NCBI GenBank assembly: GCA_027451885.1
Contig: DAIDHX010000165.1
Span: 25,432 to 89,431, forward strand
DNA length: 64,000 nt
DNA from: Planctomycetales bacterium
GTDB taxonomy: Bacteria > Planctomycetota > Planctomycetia > Isosphaerales > Isosphaeraceae
Reading direction: 5' to 3'
Part shown: one piece after another, positions 34,564 through 42,845 of the stretch
Layout: each line of letters begins with the position of its first letter
Numbering within the stretch: the stretch's first letter is position 1
Position numbers and translations under genes: made by a program
The notes under the pieces: model-generated
Databases searched by the model: none
Seen by the model: only the letters and a program-made list of their open reading frames with translations
Told to the model about the DNA's origin: nothing

Positions 34564-35321
34564 ACGTCTGGGCGATCTCCGACCTGCATCTTTCGTTTGC
34601 GCGGCCCGAGCCCCGCGAACGCTACGCCGCACGCTGGCGTGATCACGCCCGCAAGATCGAAAGCGAATGGTCGGCCGTTGTGGGGGTTGGAGATCTGGTG
34701 CTCCTGCCGGGCGATGTTTCCATCGCCCGCAATCATCGCGATGTGCAGCCCGATCTCGCCTGGCTTGATCGACTCCCGGGGATCAAGGTGATCAGCCCGG
34801 GCAATCACGACCGCTGGTGGAACGGACTCGAGGAAATCAAGCCGCTGCTTCGGCGCTCGATCTGTGCGGTGGCCGGCTCGGCCGTGGAAGTCGCGGGGGT
34901 CGTGGTCTGCGGGATCAAGGGGGCCGCTCTGCCTCGCGACGAAGAAGGCGCAGAGGTGTCAGGTGCCGTTGCCGCCGAGACAGAGTCTCTTAACCAGGCT
35001 TTACAGCAGGCGGCCGAGCTTGGCGGCGGCCATGATCGCCCGCTGTATGCGCTCATTCATTACCCGCCGTTTGATCCTCACGGCCATCCTGGCCCCTGGG
35101 TTGGCAGACTTGCGCAGGCACGCGCGCGGGCCTGTGTTTATGGGCATTTGCACATCGAGGGGCAATGGTCGCGCACGCCACAGGGAATGATCCAGGGAGT
35201 TCAGTTTCGCTGCGTGGCCGCCGACGCCGTTGGCTTTCGCCCGCTGCGCATCGACCAGCTCACGCCCGCGATGAAGTCGCCGCCCAGGCTCGATCCTTCC
35301 AGCCGCCATCCAGCCGTTTGA
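34560..35321 (+). CDS. Calcineurin-like metallophosphoesterase
   Basis: A 253-residue cytoplasmic phosphoesterase with all five family motifs: SDLH (Asp8, His10), LPGDVS (Asp52), GNHD (82-85 region, Asn82-His83-Asp84), IHYPP (His167) and GHLH (His196, His198). These residues bind two metal ions and cleave phosphomonoesters or diesters. The family includes nucleases, cyclic-nucleotide and sugar-phosphate phosphatases, so the substrate cannot be assigned. Its start overlaps the MBL gene by four bases and aroE begins 23 bp after its stop. The C-terminal 20 residues are Pro/Arg-rich and probably disordered. Confidence 0.87.
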   Translation: MNVWAISDLHLSFARPEPRERYAARWRDHARKIESEWSAVVGVGDLVLLPGDVSIARNHRDVQPDLAWLDRLPGIKVISPGNHDRWWNGLEEIKPLLRRSICAVAGSAVEVAGVVVCGIKGAALPRDEEGAEVSGAVAAETESLNQALQQAAELGGGHDRPLYALIHYPPFDPHGHPGPWVGRLAQARARACVYGHLHIEGQWSRTPQGMIQGVQFRCVAADAVGFRPLRIDQLTPAMKSPPRLDPSSRHPAV

Positions 35322-35344
35322 GCACCCACAAGGAGACGTGACTC

Positions 35345-36202
35345 ATGTCCGCACGCTCGTTTCAACACACGCTTGTCGGCGTCTTCGGCAAGCCCGTCGC
35401 TGAGAATCCCACCCAGGCGATGATGGAAGCCGCCTTCGCGGATCTGGGGCTCTTCTGGCGCTACCTGAGTGTCGAGGTTCAGCCGGCGGATCTCGCGGTC
35501 GCAGTGCAGGGCGCGCGGGCGATGGGCTGGCGCGGCTTCAATCTCACGATGCCCCACAAGGTCGCGGTCATTCCCTTGCTCGACCGCCAAAGCGCGGAGG
35601 CTGAAACCATTGGCGCGGTGAATTGCGTCACCATCGAAGACGGCCGGCTGCTGGGCGAGAACACCGACGGCAAGGGGTTTCTCGAATCGCTCACGCCCCT
35701 GTGCGATCCTCGAGGGCTCGACATCCTGCTCCTGGGAGCAGGGGGCGCAGCCAGGGCCATCGCGGTTGAGCTCGCCCTCGCGGGCGCCCGACGCATTTGC
35801 ATCGCCAACCGATCCGCCCATCGCGCCCAGGAACTCGCCGCCATTCTCACGACGCGAACTCCCGTCGCCGTCGAGATCCTCCCCGATCGTGCGTCGATCA
35901 CCGTTCCCCGTGAGACACGCGTGGTGGTGAACGCCACCTCGATCGGACTGTTTCCCAACCTCGAACACGTGCCACCGCTGGATTTCTCCAGCTTGCGGCC
36001 GAGCACCCTTGTGTGCGACGTGATCCCCAACCCGCCCCGTACCCGATTCCTGGCCGAGGCCGAGAAAATCGGCTGCCCCACCCTCGACGGCCTGGGCATG
36101 CTCGTCAATCAAGGCGTGATCGGGCTCCGCATCTGGTCTGGACTCGAGCCCAATCCCAGCGTCATGCGCGCAGCCCTCGAAGCCGTCTTCTCCACGCCTT
36201 GA
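35345..36202 (+). CDS. aroE: Shikimate dehydrogenase family protein
   Basis: A 285-residue enzyme of the AroE family, which reduces 3-dehydroshikimate to shikimate with NADPH in aromatic amino-acid synthesis. Catalytic Lys72 (NLTMPHK) and Asp108 (ENTDGKGF) are present, as is the nucleotide loop GAGGAA (131-136) followed by NRSAHRA. The N-terminal S-x-S pair that binds the shikimate carboxylate in E. coli AroE is replaced by AENPTQ (19-24), a variation that marks a distinct subgroup and may mean quinate or another substrate. It follows the phosphoesterase gene by 23 bp. The other shikimate gene in the window, aroB, lies about 20 kb away. The aroE name is given for the family. Confidence 0.85.
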   Translation: MSARSFQHTLVGVFGKPVAENPTQAMMEAAFADLGLFWRYLSVEVQPADLAVAVQGARAMGWRGFNLTMPHKVAVIPLLDRQSAEAETIGAVNCVTIEDGRLLGENTDGKGFLESLTPLCDPRGLDILLLGAGGAARAIAVELALAGARRICIANRSAHRAQELAAILTTRTPVAVEILPDRASITVPRETRVVVNATSIGLFPNLEHVPPLDFSSLRPSTLVCDVIPNPPRTRFLAEAEKIGCPTLDGLGMLVNQGVIGLRIWSGLEPNPSVMRAALEAVFSTP

Positions 36203-36487
36203 AAAAAGCGCCGATGATCGCCCAACTTGCACTTGCAGTGCGCCTTCTCCTTCCCATTTTTACAAACCAAAGCACCAAAAGGGTACCACGGTTGACAACT
36301 GATGTTCACTAGGTGGCATTGCGAATTCGTTGTGTTTCGAATGGAAATCGGCTTCAGAGCGTACTTTCGGTCGTGCAATGTGCAGGAACACGGGGTTTGG
36401 CGCGCAACATGCATAGAGAGAAAACCAGAATCGAATTGCGGACCCTGAATCGGCTAAACACAAACCACGATCAACCGGGAGTCGACG

Positions 36488-36682
36488 ATGCTGGTCTTGA
36501 GCAGGAAGCTGGGTGAGAAAATCGTCATTGGTGACAATGTGGTGGTGACGGTGGTGAAGATCGATCGCAATCAGATCCGGATTGGGATCGAGGCGCCGCC
36601 GGAGGTGTCGGTCTACCGAGAAGAGATCGCCCCTTACCGTGCTTCGCGGTCAGAATCCGAGGCCGTTGCGCTTGCACGGTAG
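36488..36682 (+). CDS. csrA: Carbon storage regulator CsrA
   Basis: A 64-residue RNA-binding regulator that blocks or promotes translation by binding GGA motifs in mRNA leaders. The family sequence is almost complete: MLVLSRKLGEKIVIGDNVVV, then VVKIDRNQIRIGIEAP and V-Y-R-E-E-I. Arg6 and the VYREEI strand, which form the RNA-binding face, are present. A GGGAG stretch precedes the ATG. About 170 bp separate it from the GH15 gene downstream; a link with glucan metabolism is known for CsrA in other bacteria, but regulation of this neighbour is inference. A TTGACA hexamer at 36292-36297 could be a -35 element for it, without a good -10. Confidence 0.95.
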   Translation: MLVLSRKLGEKIVIGDNVVVTVVKIDRNQIRIGIEAPPEVSVYREEIAPYRASRSESEAVALAR

Positions 36683-36850
36683 CCCTTGTTGGCGTGGGTC
36701 TGGCGGATCTGTTGAGGTCGAACCCTTGGCGCGGGCTCGCTCGCGCTAGAGAATTGAGATGATGGGCTCGACCGGTCGCGGCGATCGCGTAATGACGTCG
36801 CAACGCGCGGGGCTCCTTGGTCTTGGGCGCGAGGCGAGGTCGACCGAGCG

Positions 36851-39595
36851 ATGCTGTCGACGTGGATCGAGACCGCGGCCACGGGTCGTCTGGCCGGGCC
36901 GGTTCGGGCCGGCATGTGGTCGACGGTCGTCGTCGGCACCCACCCGATCCAGGAAAACCAACGGGTCTGGCTCGAGGTTGAGGTCGACGATCTCAAGCTG
37001 GGCCGCTTTCCTGCCTTCTGGCTGGTGAATAAGGGCTCGAACAGCCTCTGGCACGTCCCCATTCCGCCCCAGGGCGTTGGTGCCAGATTGCGATATCGGG
37101 CCTGTGTCGAGCTGGCGGATGGTACGTGTGCCACGAGCGATGACCAGCAACTGGTCGTGCGCCCGAATCTGCCGGATTCGACCGATCCTTCCGACTGGCT
37201 CTCACCGGTTGCGGAGGCCCTGGTTGGCAATCGCCAGATGACGGTGCGCATTGGCGCCCGCGGGTCGACGTACGACGTGTATTTCCCCACCGTTGGCCTG
37301 CATTCGATGGTGCGCCCGCGGGAGGGGGATCAACCACAGAGCCGTTGCCACTTCCGCTCGATTGTGGGGGGCCTTGCGGTTGATCGCCGGCTTGACTGGT
37401 TCACGGAGCGCAATGCGTGGGAGTCGTACCAGCAATATCAGGGCGCGACCAACCTGCTCACCACCAAGCTCACCTGGCGGCGCGGGCCGATCGAGGTGCT
37501 GCTCAGCGACTTTGTCGCGGTAGGTGATTGCCTGCCCATGAACGCCGGCCGTGAGCGCTCGCCCGGTCAGTACATCAAGCGATTCCTCTTCAAGAACGAG
37601 GGCAAGGAATCGCTTGAGGTCATCTTCGCGCTCCATGTGCAGGCGGAGATCAACGGCGGGATTGGCGATGTGGGGCTTTCCTGGCACGACACGGATCGCG
37701 TGCTGCTGGCGGTCAATCGTGGGCACGGCCATGCGAATCGCAAGCTGGCGCGTGACGCCACCATCGAGTTCGCGATCGCGTTCGACGGCCGAGGCGACGT
37801 GGAATGCGAGCCGACCGGCCCGCGCGAGGCGATGCTGCTACGCCCGCTCGAGCTTCCCGCAGGCGGCTCGGCCGCGGTCGATGTGCTTGTCTCGGGCGCA
37901 TTCACTGGCTGGAGCGGCGATCGCGGCACCTTCGAACACTGGCTTTGCCCTGCGCTCAACTGGTTCCGCTCGGTCGATCTGGATCAGGTCGAGCAGAATT
38001 CCGCGCGCTACTGGGACGACTTCGTCGAACCCTTGCCCGACCTCTGGTTTCCCAAGCCCACCTACGCCGTCAACCTGCGCAGATCCGCCCTCGCGGCAGC
38101 GCTCCACTGCGATTCCGAATGGGGATCGGTCGCCTCGGGGTTCGATCGCGGCCTAAGCGCCTATTGCTGGCCCCGGGACGCCGTGCTCGTGGGCGATGCC
38201 CTCGGCCGGCTTGGCCATCCTGAAATCGGCGGCGGCGTCCTCGAATGGCTTGACCACGTCCGGGAGCGGCAAAAGCCCTACCTCTACTGGTTCCAGAAGT
38301 TCTCAATCGACGGAATCCCCGAATGGGAAACACCCTCGATCGACCAGACCGCCCTCATCCCCTGGAGCCTGGAACGGCACTATCGCCGCACAGGGAATCT
38401 TGAGGATCTACGCGGGCTCTGGCCCATGGTCGAGCAGGCGGCTCGCGTTTGCATGGGCGACTCCGGCGGCCATCCTGGGCTTGCGCTCCTGCCCGATCTC
38501 GAGCTCATCAGTGCCGCCTCGAACGTCGACCAGATCTATGGCGCCTATCTTTACGCCAATTCGTGCGTGGTCGTCGGCTTGCGTGCGGCGGCAGCGCTTG
38601 CGACCGCGTTTGGCCATCCCAGCCAGGCAGAGCGCTATCTCGCCGCCGCTGATTCCATCTGGACCAGGGGAATCCTGGGCGAGGGCCCGGATCGTACGCA
38701 GTCCCGCCCAGGGCTTGTGGATGTCGAGCAGGGCCGGTTGCTGCACGGCCGTCGCGTTTCCCGGGCCAAGGGCGTTTGGAGCGCAGATCCGCGGATCCAG
38801 GACGAACGCTCCGACCTGCTCGATATCGGAATGCTCGCCATTTCCGTCCCCTTTGGACTTCTGCCCGCCGCCGACCCGCGCGTGGTCCGCACCGCGGAGC
38901 TGATCCTGAAAGCCAACGAGCATCTTCGTGGTGATCCCCATCTCCTTGCACGCAACACCTTCAACGCGACTCCCAAGCTCCGCAACGGACCCGCGGATCC
39001 CAGCGAGATCTCCAGCGTGGCCACATTCTGGATGGTCCGTTACCTGGTGCAGCTCGGGCGCGAATCTGGCCAGGCGCGGCACTGGACACGTGCGGTCGCC
39101 ATGCTCGACGCCATTCTGGGCCGGCTCTCGCAACTCGGCCTGGTGGTGCGCCCGCCAGGGCGAACCTCGGAGCCCGTTCGCCAGGTCGTGAGTCCCGGCG
39201 GCACCGCCTGGCGGCTCCACGCCATGCTGATCGATACGCTCATGGATCTGGCCGGTCTCGACTACGACGCCGTCGATCGTCTTGCGCGCGTTCGCGGCGT
39301 GCTCCCGCCGCCCTGGCCGCGGACAGGCGCGCGGCAGATCTTCCCTTGCGGCGAGATCGCCTACCAGCTCGATCGCCCGATCGGCGGCCGTGTGCATCAC
39401 CTGCGCATTCAGGCCAAACTCACGCAGCCAATCGACATCGAAGTGGATCTCACCTGTCCGGACCTGGGCGAACTTGGCCCCTGGCAGGCGGTGCCTCCCG
39501 CACCCGCGCCCGTCTTCGACCCGCGCAACGGGCGGGTTCAGTTTCGCTTCGCCGCGCCGGCCGGTGAGAACGAGTGGAATTTCACCTGGGGCTAG
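36851..39595 (+). CDS. GH15-type glucoamylase / isomaltase-like enzyme
   Basis: A 914-residue protein. The first roughly 300 residues are beta-rich and resemble the N-terminal sandwich of bacterial GH15 enzymes. The (alpha/alpha)6-barrel follows, with AYCWPRDAVLV at about 436 and DGIPEWETPSIDQTALIPW at about 486. The Trp-Pro-Arg-Asp motif and the acidic residues in PEWE are typical of GH15 glucoamylases and related exo-acting glucosidases, which release glucose from starch, glycogen or isomalto-oligosaccharides. I see no signal peptide, so it probably acts in the cytoplasm on storage glucan. The C-terminal part after about 830 is beta-rich again, ending ENEWNFTWG. A trehalase-type activity cannot be excluded. 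Confidence 0.8.
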   Translation: MLSTWIETAATGRLAGPVRAGMWSTVVVGTHPIQENQRVWLEVEVDDLKLGRFPAFWLVNKGSNSLWHVPIPPQGVGARLRYRACVELADGTCATSDDQQLVVRPNLPDSTDPSDWLSPVAEALVGNRQMTVRIGARGSTYDVYFPTVGLHSMVRPREGDQPQSRCHFRSIVGGLAVDRRLDWFTERNAWESYQQYQGATNLLTTKLTWRRGPIEVLLSDFVAVGDCLPMNAGRERSPGQYIKRFLFKNEGKESLEVIFALHVQAEINGGIGDVGLSWHDTDRVLLAVNRGHGHANRKLARDATIEFAIAFDGRGDVECEPTGPREAMLLRPLELPAGGSAAVDVLVSGAFTGWSGDRGTFEHWLCPALNWFRSVDLDQVEQNSARYWDDFVEPLPDLWFPKPTYAVNLRRSALAAALHCDSEWGSVASGFDRGLSAYCWPRDAVLVGDALGRLGHPEIGGGVLEWLDHVRERQKPYLYWFQKFSIDGIPEWETPSIDQTALIPWSLERHYRRTGNLEDLRGLWPMVEQAARVCMGDSGGHPGLALLPDLELISAASNVDQIYGAYLYANSCVVVGLRAAAALATAFGHPSQAERYLAAADSIWTRGILGEGPDRTQSRPGLVDVEQGRLLHGRRVSRAKGVWSADPRIQDERSDLLDIGMLAISVPFGLLPAADPRVVRTAELILKANEHLRGDPHLLARNTFNATPKLRNGPADPSEISSVATFWMVRYLVQLGRESGQARHWTRAVAMLDAILGRLSQLGLVVRPPGRTSEPVRQVVSPGGTAWRLHAMLIDTLMDLAGLDYDAVDRLARVRGVLPPPWPRTGARQIFPCGEIAYQLDRPIGGRVHHLRIQAKLTQPIDIEVDLTCPDLGELGPWQAVPPAPAPVFDPRNGRVQFRFAAPAGENEWNFTWG

Positions 39596-39642
39596 CCTTG
39601 CATCTGAGGCGTGCTGGTGCAGGGGGCGACCCCGCGCGTTGC

Positions 39643-40371
39643 TCAATCGAGCGCAGGCGGCAGTGATCGGAACGCGTGCCAGAGTGCATCGGCCTGAAGC
39701 TCCGCCTCACCATCTGGCACCCATGCGCCTCGGACGCGACCGCGGACGACCACTCCGCGCTCGAGATCGCCGCCAAAAAACGCGTAACGCGGTAGCAACC
39801 CGGATGTGATTGAGGGCCGCTCCACGCCCGCGAGGCCGAGCGGTAAAACCAGCTCCACATATGCCCGCCCGGCAAACGCGGGATCGCGCACGAGCGTGAT
39901 CGTGGCCTCGACGGCAGGAGGCATGAACCCGAGCTCGCCGCGATGCTCCGGCACGTGAGACGCACGCGCCACCTGGATCGAGCGCGCTCCCGGCATCGAT
40001 CCCCCAATGATCAGCCGCAAATCCGCGACTTCGCCCACGGTCGGTGTCGACGCCTCAACGAAGAGGTCCACCCCGTCGAGGCCGTGGGTCGGCATCCAGG
40101 TAGCACGCACCGCCACCTCGCCCCCGAGCGTTACGGTGTAGTCCGCAATCACCCGATCGTGGAGCCGCTCCGCCCGCACAGGCGCACCCAGCAGGGTGAG
40201 GCCCGCGCCGGACGGACCGCACGCCATCCCCTCGAGCGTGAGCAGTCGTGCGCAGGGCGCGATGCCTGAAAGAACCAGGCCAGGCGCAGCGGCGGCCGGA
40301 TCCCACGTCCACATCCGACCGCCCCAGGCCAGCTCAGCGCCCGAAGTGCTTGTGAATCCAGAGTCAGGCAC
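39643..40371 (-). CDS. Hypothetical beta-rich protein, 242 residues
   Basis: A protein of unknown family, convergent with the GH15 gene 47 bp away. Alternating strands with little helix (VIADYTVTLGGEVAVRATW, then DLRLIIGGSMPGARSIQVA and AYVELVLPLGLAGVE) suggest a beta-sandwich such as that of aldose epimerases or carbohydrate-binding modules, but no catalytic motif is visible. No signal peptide is seen. The start is uncertain: TTG 40383 lies within a terminator T-run and is unlikely; GTG 40371 is used; ATG 40314 is a further option. The terminator just upstream implies its own promoter within a very short space or read-through. It could serve the glucan enzymes next to it. Confidence 0.5.
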   Translation of the reverse strand: MPDSGFTSTSGAELAWGGRMWTWDPAAAAPGLVLSGIAPCARLLTLEGMACGPSGAGLTLLGAPVRAERLHDRVIADYTVTLGGEVAVRATWMPTHGLDGVDLFVEASTPTVGEVADLRLIIGGSMPGARSIQVARASHVPEHRGELGFMPPAVEATITLVRDPAFAGRAYVELVLPLGLAGVERPSITSGLLPRYAFFGGDLERGVVVRGRVRGAWVPDGEAELQADALWHAFRSLPPALD

Positions 40372-40381
40372 GCCCCGCCCC

Positions 40382-40426
40382 AAAAAAATTCCCCGCCGAT
40401 CCGCAGTCGAGTTCGGATCGGCGGGG
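40382..40426 (-). terminator. Rho-independent terminator of the RDD/SpoIIM-like unit
   Basis: CCCCGCCGATCCG (40391-40403) pairs perfectly with CGGATCGGCGGGG (40414-40426) around a ten-base loop. On the minus strand it is followed by AATTTTTTT (40382-40390). It is downstream of the cysteine-rich small gene ending at 40656, although 230 bp away, and directly upstream of the next gene. Confidence 0.82.
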
Positions 40427-40655
40427 CCGGACCTGAAGATTGCCGGATATGATCGAGGCCGATGCCTCGGCCGCTCGCAGGGACCCAGGTGCGGGTTTCA
40501 CGAGTGACAATCCTGAAAATACATCGACCAAAACGATTGTCAAGAGTGTGCTCCCAGTGATCAATTCGAGAGCCAAGCACGCCATCGCCTCGCCAGCAGT
40601 GCGTCCTCCTCGTTGAAAACCAGAACCATGGTTGTTGCGTCGTCTCGACTTGAGC

Positions 40656-40898
40656 TCACGCCATTGGAAACGCTTGCACCTCGCCGACGATTTCGCCTTC
40701 GGCGAGTTTGAGCCGGGCGCGGCGGGCGCGGGCGTCGGCCAGGAGCAGATCGCGGCAGTTTTCGCAGGCGAGGCCGTAGTTCTTGAGCTCGCTCGAGGTG
40801 CCGTCGCTCCAGGGGGCGGCGATGCGATAACGAGCGGGGGCGTTGCAGCCCTGCGCCCGGCAGGTTGGTACATAATGGAATGGTGCCCCGGAGGTCAT
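40656..40898 (-). CDS. Small four-cysteine protein, 80 residues
   Basis: An 80-residue protein with Cys13, Cys18, Cys45 and Cys48 in the arrangement CRAQGC ... CENC, a likely zinc site. The remainder (ARYRIAAPWSDGTSSELKNYGLACENC, ending VGEVQAFPMA when read in parts) is compact and soluble. I do not recognise a named domain. The ATG overlaps the TGA of the SpoIIM-like gene by four bases, so it is the third gene of a coupled unit and is probably made in fixed ratio with those membrane proteins. The frame stays open upstream but that part only shadows the neighbour. Confidence 0.65.
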   Translation of the reverse strand: MTSGAPFHYVPTCRAQGCNAPARYRIAAPWSDGTSSELKNYGLACENCRDLLLADARARRARLKLAEGEIVGEVQAFPMA

Positions 40899-41875
40899 GG
40901 CGCGTCTCCCGCCGCGGCGCTGGGCGAGCGCCCGAGCGCGAGGTAGGACGCGATCAACCCCAGGCTGATCATCCCAACGGCGGCCTTGGCCGCATAGGGC
41001 AAGGTCGAGGCGGAGACAAAACCCTCCACAAACGCTGCGAGAATGAAAAGCAGAACGGCCGCGCCCAGGGCGGGAAGTGCGTTTTTTGCCTCGCGCTTGA
41101 GCGAATCGAGCCGGCCCTCGCCTTGCGTGTCGACAAGCCCCCATCCCATGCGCAGGCCCGCCGCCGCGGAGAGCATGATCGCGGTGAGCTCAAATGCGGA
41201 ATGCGCGGTCACAAAGGTGAAGAAGTTGGCTGCGTAGGGTCCGCGCGCCATGTGCCCCATCACCGTTCCAAGCACGATCGCGTTGGTGAGCAGCTCGGAG
41301 AGGCTGCCCACGCCAAAGACAATTCCCCAGGCAAAACAGCGAAGGCCGATCGAGGTGTTGTGCTGGAGATAGAAGCCGGCCATGAGCGAATCGTTGCGCC
41401 CCATCGTGCTCGAATCGAGCCGGCCGATGGGCTGGGCATACATGCGGTCAAGCTCCTCGATCATGGGTTGGCCGATGATTGTGGCGGCGACCTTTTCGCG
41501 TCCGGCAGCGAGTAGCGCGGTCACAGCCATTGCGCCCAGAAAGAAGGCGGCTGCGATTTTCACGGCGGGGTCGTGCAGCAGCCGAGCAGGAGCGTGGCGG
41601 AAGACCATTGCGCCCCAGGCGCGGCGATCCAGCCCGCGGGCGCGGTAGAGCAGGTTGTGCGAGCGGCCGACGAGTGCACGCAGCCGCTCCACGGTCTCGC
41701 GTGGTGCGTCCCGCTCGATTGCCTGCAGGAGATCCAGGCACACGGCGCGGTGCAGGGCCCCCAGCCGGAGCGTCTCATCGGCATTCAGGCGATAGAAGAA
41801 TCTGCCGGCTCGATCGACGATTTGCTCGAGCTCGAGCCAGTCGGAGTTCCGCTTGAGGATCTGCTCGGAGTTCAT
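40895..41875 (-). CDS. Stage II sporulation protein M-like membrane protein
   Basis: A 326-residue membrane protein of the SpoIIM-like family. A cytoplasmic helical N-terminus (about 1-100) contains LVGRSHNLLYRARG. It is followed by one transmembrane segment (KIAAAFFLGAMAVTALLAAG), a loop with SLMAGFYLQHNTSIGLRCF, and several further segments including FAWGIVFGVGSLSELLTN and FFTFVTAHSAFELTAIMLSAAAG. The N-x-x-I and H-x-x-x-E signatures in these segments are typical. In non-sporulating bacteria this family sits with RDD proteins, MoxR ATPases and DUF58 proteins and is of unknown function. Here it follows an RDD gene with a two-base gap, and no MoxR gene is present. Confidence 0.85.
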   Translation of the reverse strand: MNSEQILKRNSDWLELEQIVDRAGRFFYRLNADETLRLGALHRAVCLDLLQAIERDAPRETVERLRALVGRSHNLLYRARGLDRRAWGAMVFRHAPARLLHDPAVKIAAAFFLGAMAVTALLAAGREKVAATIIGQPMIEELDRMYAQPIGRLDSSTMGRNDSLMAGFYLQHNTSIGLRCFAWGIVFGVGSLSELLTNAIVLGTVMGHMARGPYAANFFTFVTAHSAFELTAIMLSAAAGLRMGWGLVDTQGEGRLDSLKREAKNALPALGAAVLLFILAAFVEGFVSASTLPYAAKAAVGMISLGLIASYLALGRSPSAAAGDAP

Positions 41876-41877
41876 GC

Positions 41878-42693
41878 CTACGCGGCTCCCGAGGGTGTGC
41901 GTGCGCGATTGCTCCGCTCCGGTTTGAAGCCGCTCGAACGCAGATACACCGCGCGGAGGACCGCGTCAGGATCAGAATCAGGCGGCAGGTGATAACGCGC
42001 GATGAGCTTCTCGGCCAGCGGCGCGGCCATCTCGCGCCGCCGAGGCGGTAAAAAGCGGTCACGCTCGGCCGCGTAATCCGCCAGCACCTGCCCCAGCCGG
42101 GATGATCCCTCGATTCGTTCCGGCAACCTCTCGATCATCCGCTCGAGTGCGCGGTCAAACTGGGGCCGAAAGATACGCCCATCGCCTCGCCCTTCAACCA
42201 CAACCATCGTGCCGGCGGCCAGATCGCCCAACCGCTGGAAGCGCCGGGAGACCGTCATGCTGCTCAGACCCAGCAGACCGAGAAACGACGCTGGGCCGTC
42301 CACCGTGCCAATCACGTTACGCAACACCGCCTGCGCCACGGTGATCGGCGCGCCCTGCTCGGAAAGCACACGCAGCCCAAGCGCACGCTTGCCGAGCGTC
42401 TGGCCGTTCAAGAATCCCTCGCACACGATTCCATAACCCCACACGATCGCGAAGTAGCCCGCCAGCAACAGGCCGGTCCCCGCACCCAGGCCCGCGCTGC
42501 CGGTCATGATCACAATCGCAAACGCCGCTGTGAGCATAAACCCGAGCATGGCAAGCTGGTCGAGCAAATACGCGCAGAGCCGCCTGGCCGGTCCCGCGAT
42601 GGGAAACTCCAGCACAATGCGTTCCGGCGTAACGATCCGCGCGGAGGTGTCGAGCGGCTCATGCATCCGCGCGCTCGGACGTGGCGATTTCAT
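41878..42693 (-). CDS. RDD family membrane protein
   Basis: A 271-residue protein. The N-terminal RDD domain has the segment GPARRLCAYLLDQLAMLGF (the R-x-x-A-x-x-x-D core), several hydrophobic helices to about residue 150, and NGQTLGKRALGLRVL, the second family signature. The C-terminal 110 residues are soluble and helical, with RLPERIEGSSRLGQ and RFLPPRRREMAAPLAEKLI, and end in a basic stretch. RDD proteins are poorly understood membrane components, some linked to ion transport. It is the first gene of the coupled RDD/SpoIIM-like/four-cysteine unit, two bases before the next start. Confidence 0.82.
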   Translation of the reverse strand: MKSPRPSARMHEPLDTSARIVTPERIVLEFPIAGPARRLCAYLLDQLAMLGFMLTAAFAIVIMTGSAGLGAGTGLLLAGYFAIVWGYGIVCEGFLNGQTLGKRALGLRVLSEQGAPITVAQAVLRNVIGTVDGPASFLGLLGLSSMTVSRRFQRLGDLAAGTMVVVEGRGDGRIFRPQFDRALERMIERLPERIEGSSRLGQVLADYAAERDRFLPPRRREMAAPLAEKLIARYHLPPDSDPDAVLRAVYLRSSGFKPERSNRARTPSGAA

Positions 42694-42845
42694 CTCGGAT
42701 GGTCTCGGCGGCGTTCGGTTGCAGACTCACTCGATGCTAAGCGGCGAAGGGCCAGCGAGCAATCGGATGCCAGTCGCGGATGCTTTGCTGCGTGCTCGAA
42801 ACACGCGAAATCCATGGATGCGATCCCGGCTCGGCATGGGTGCTC

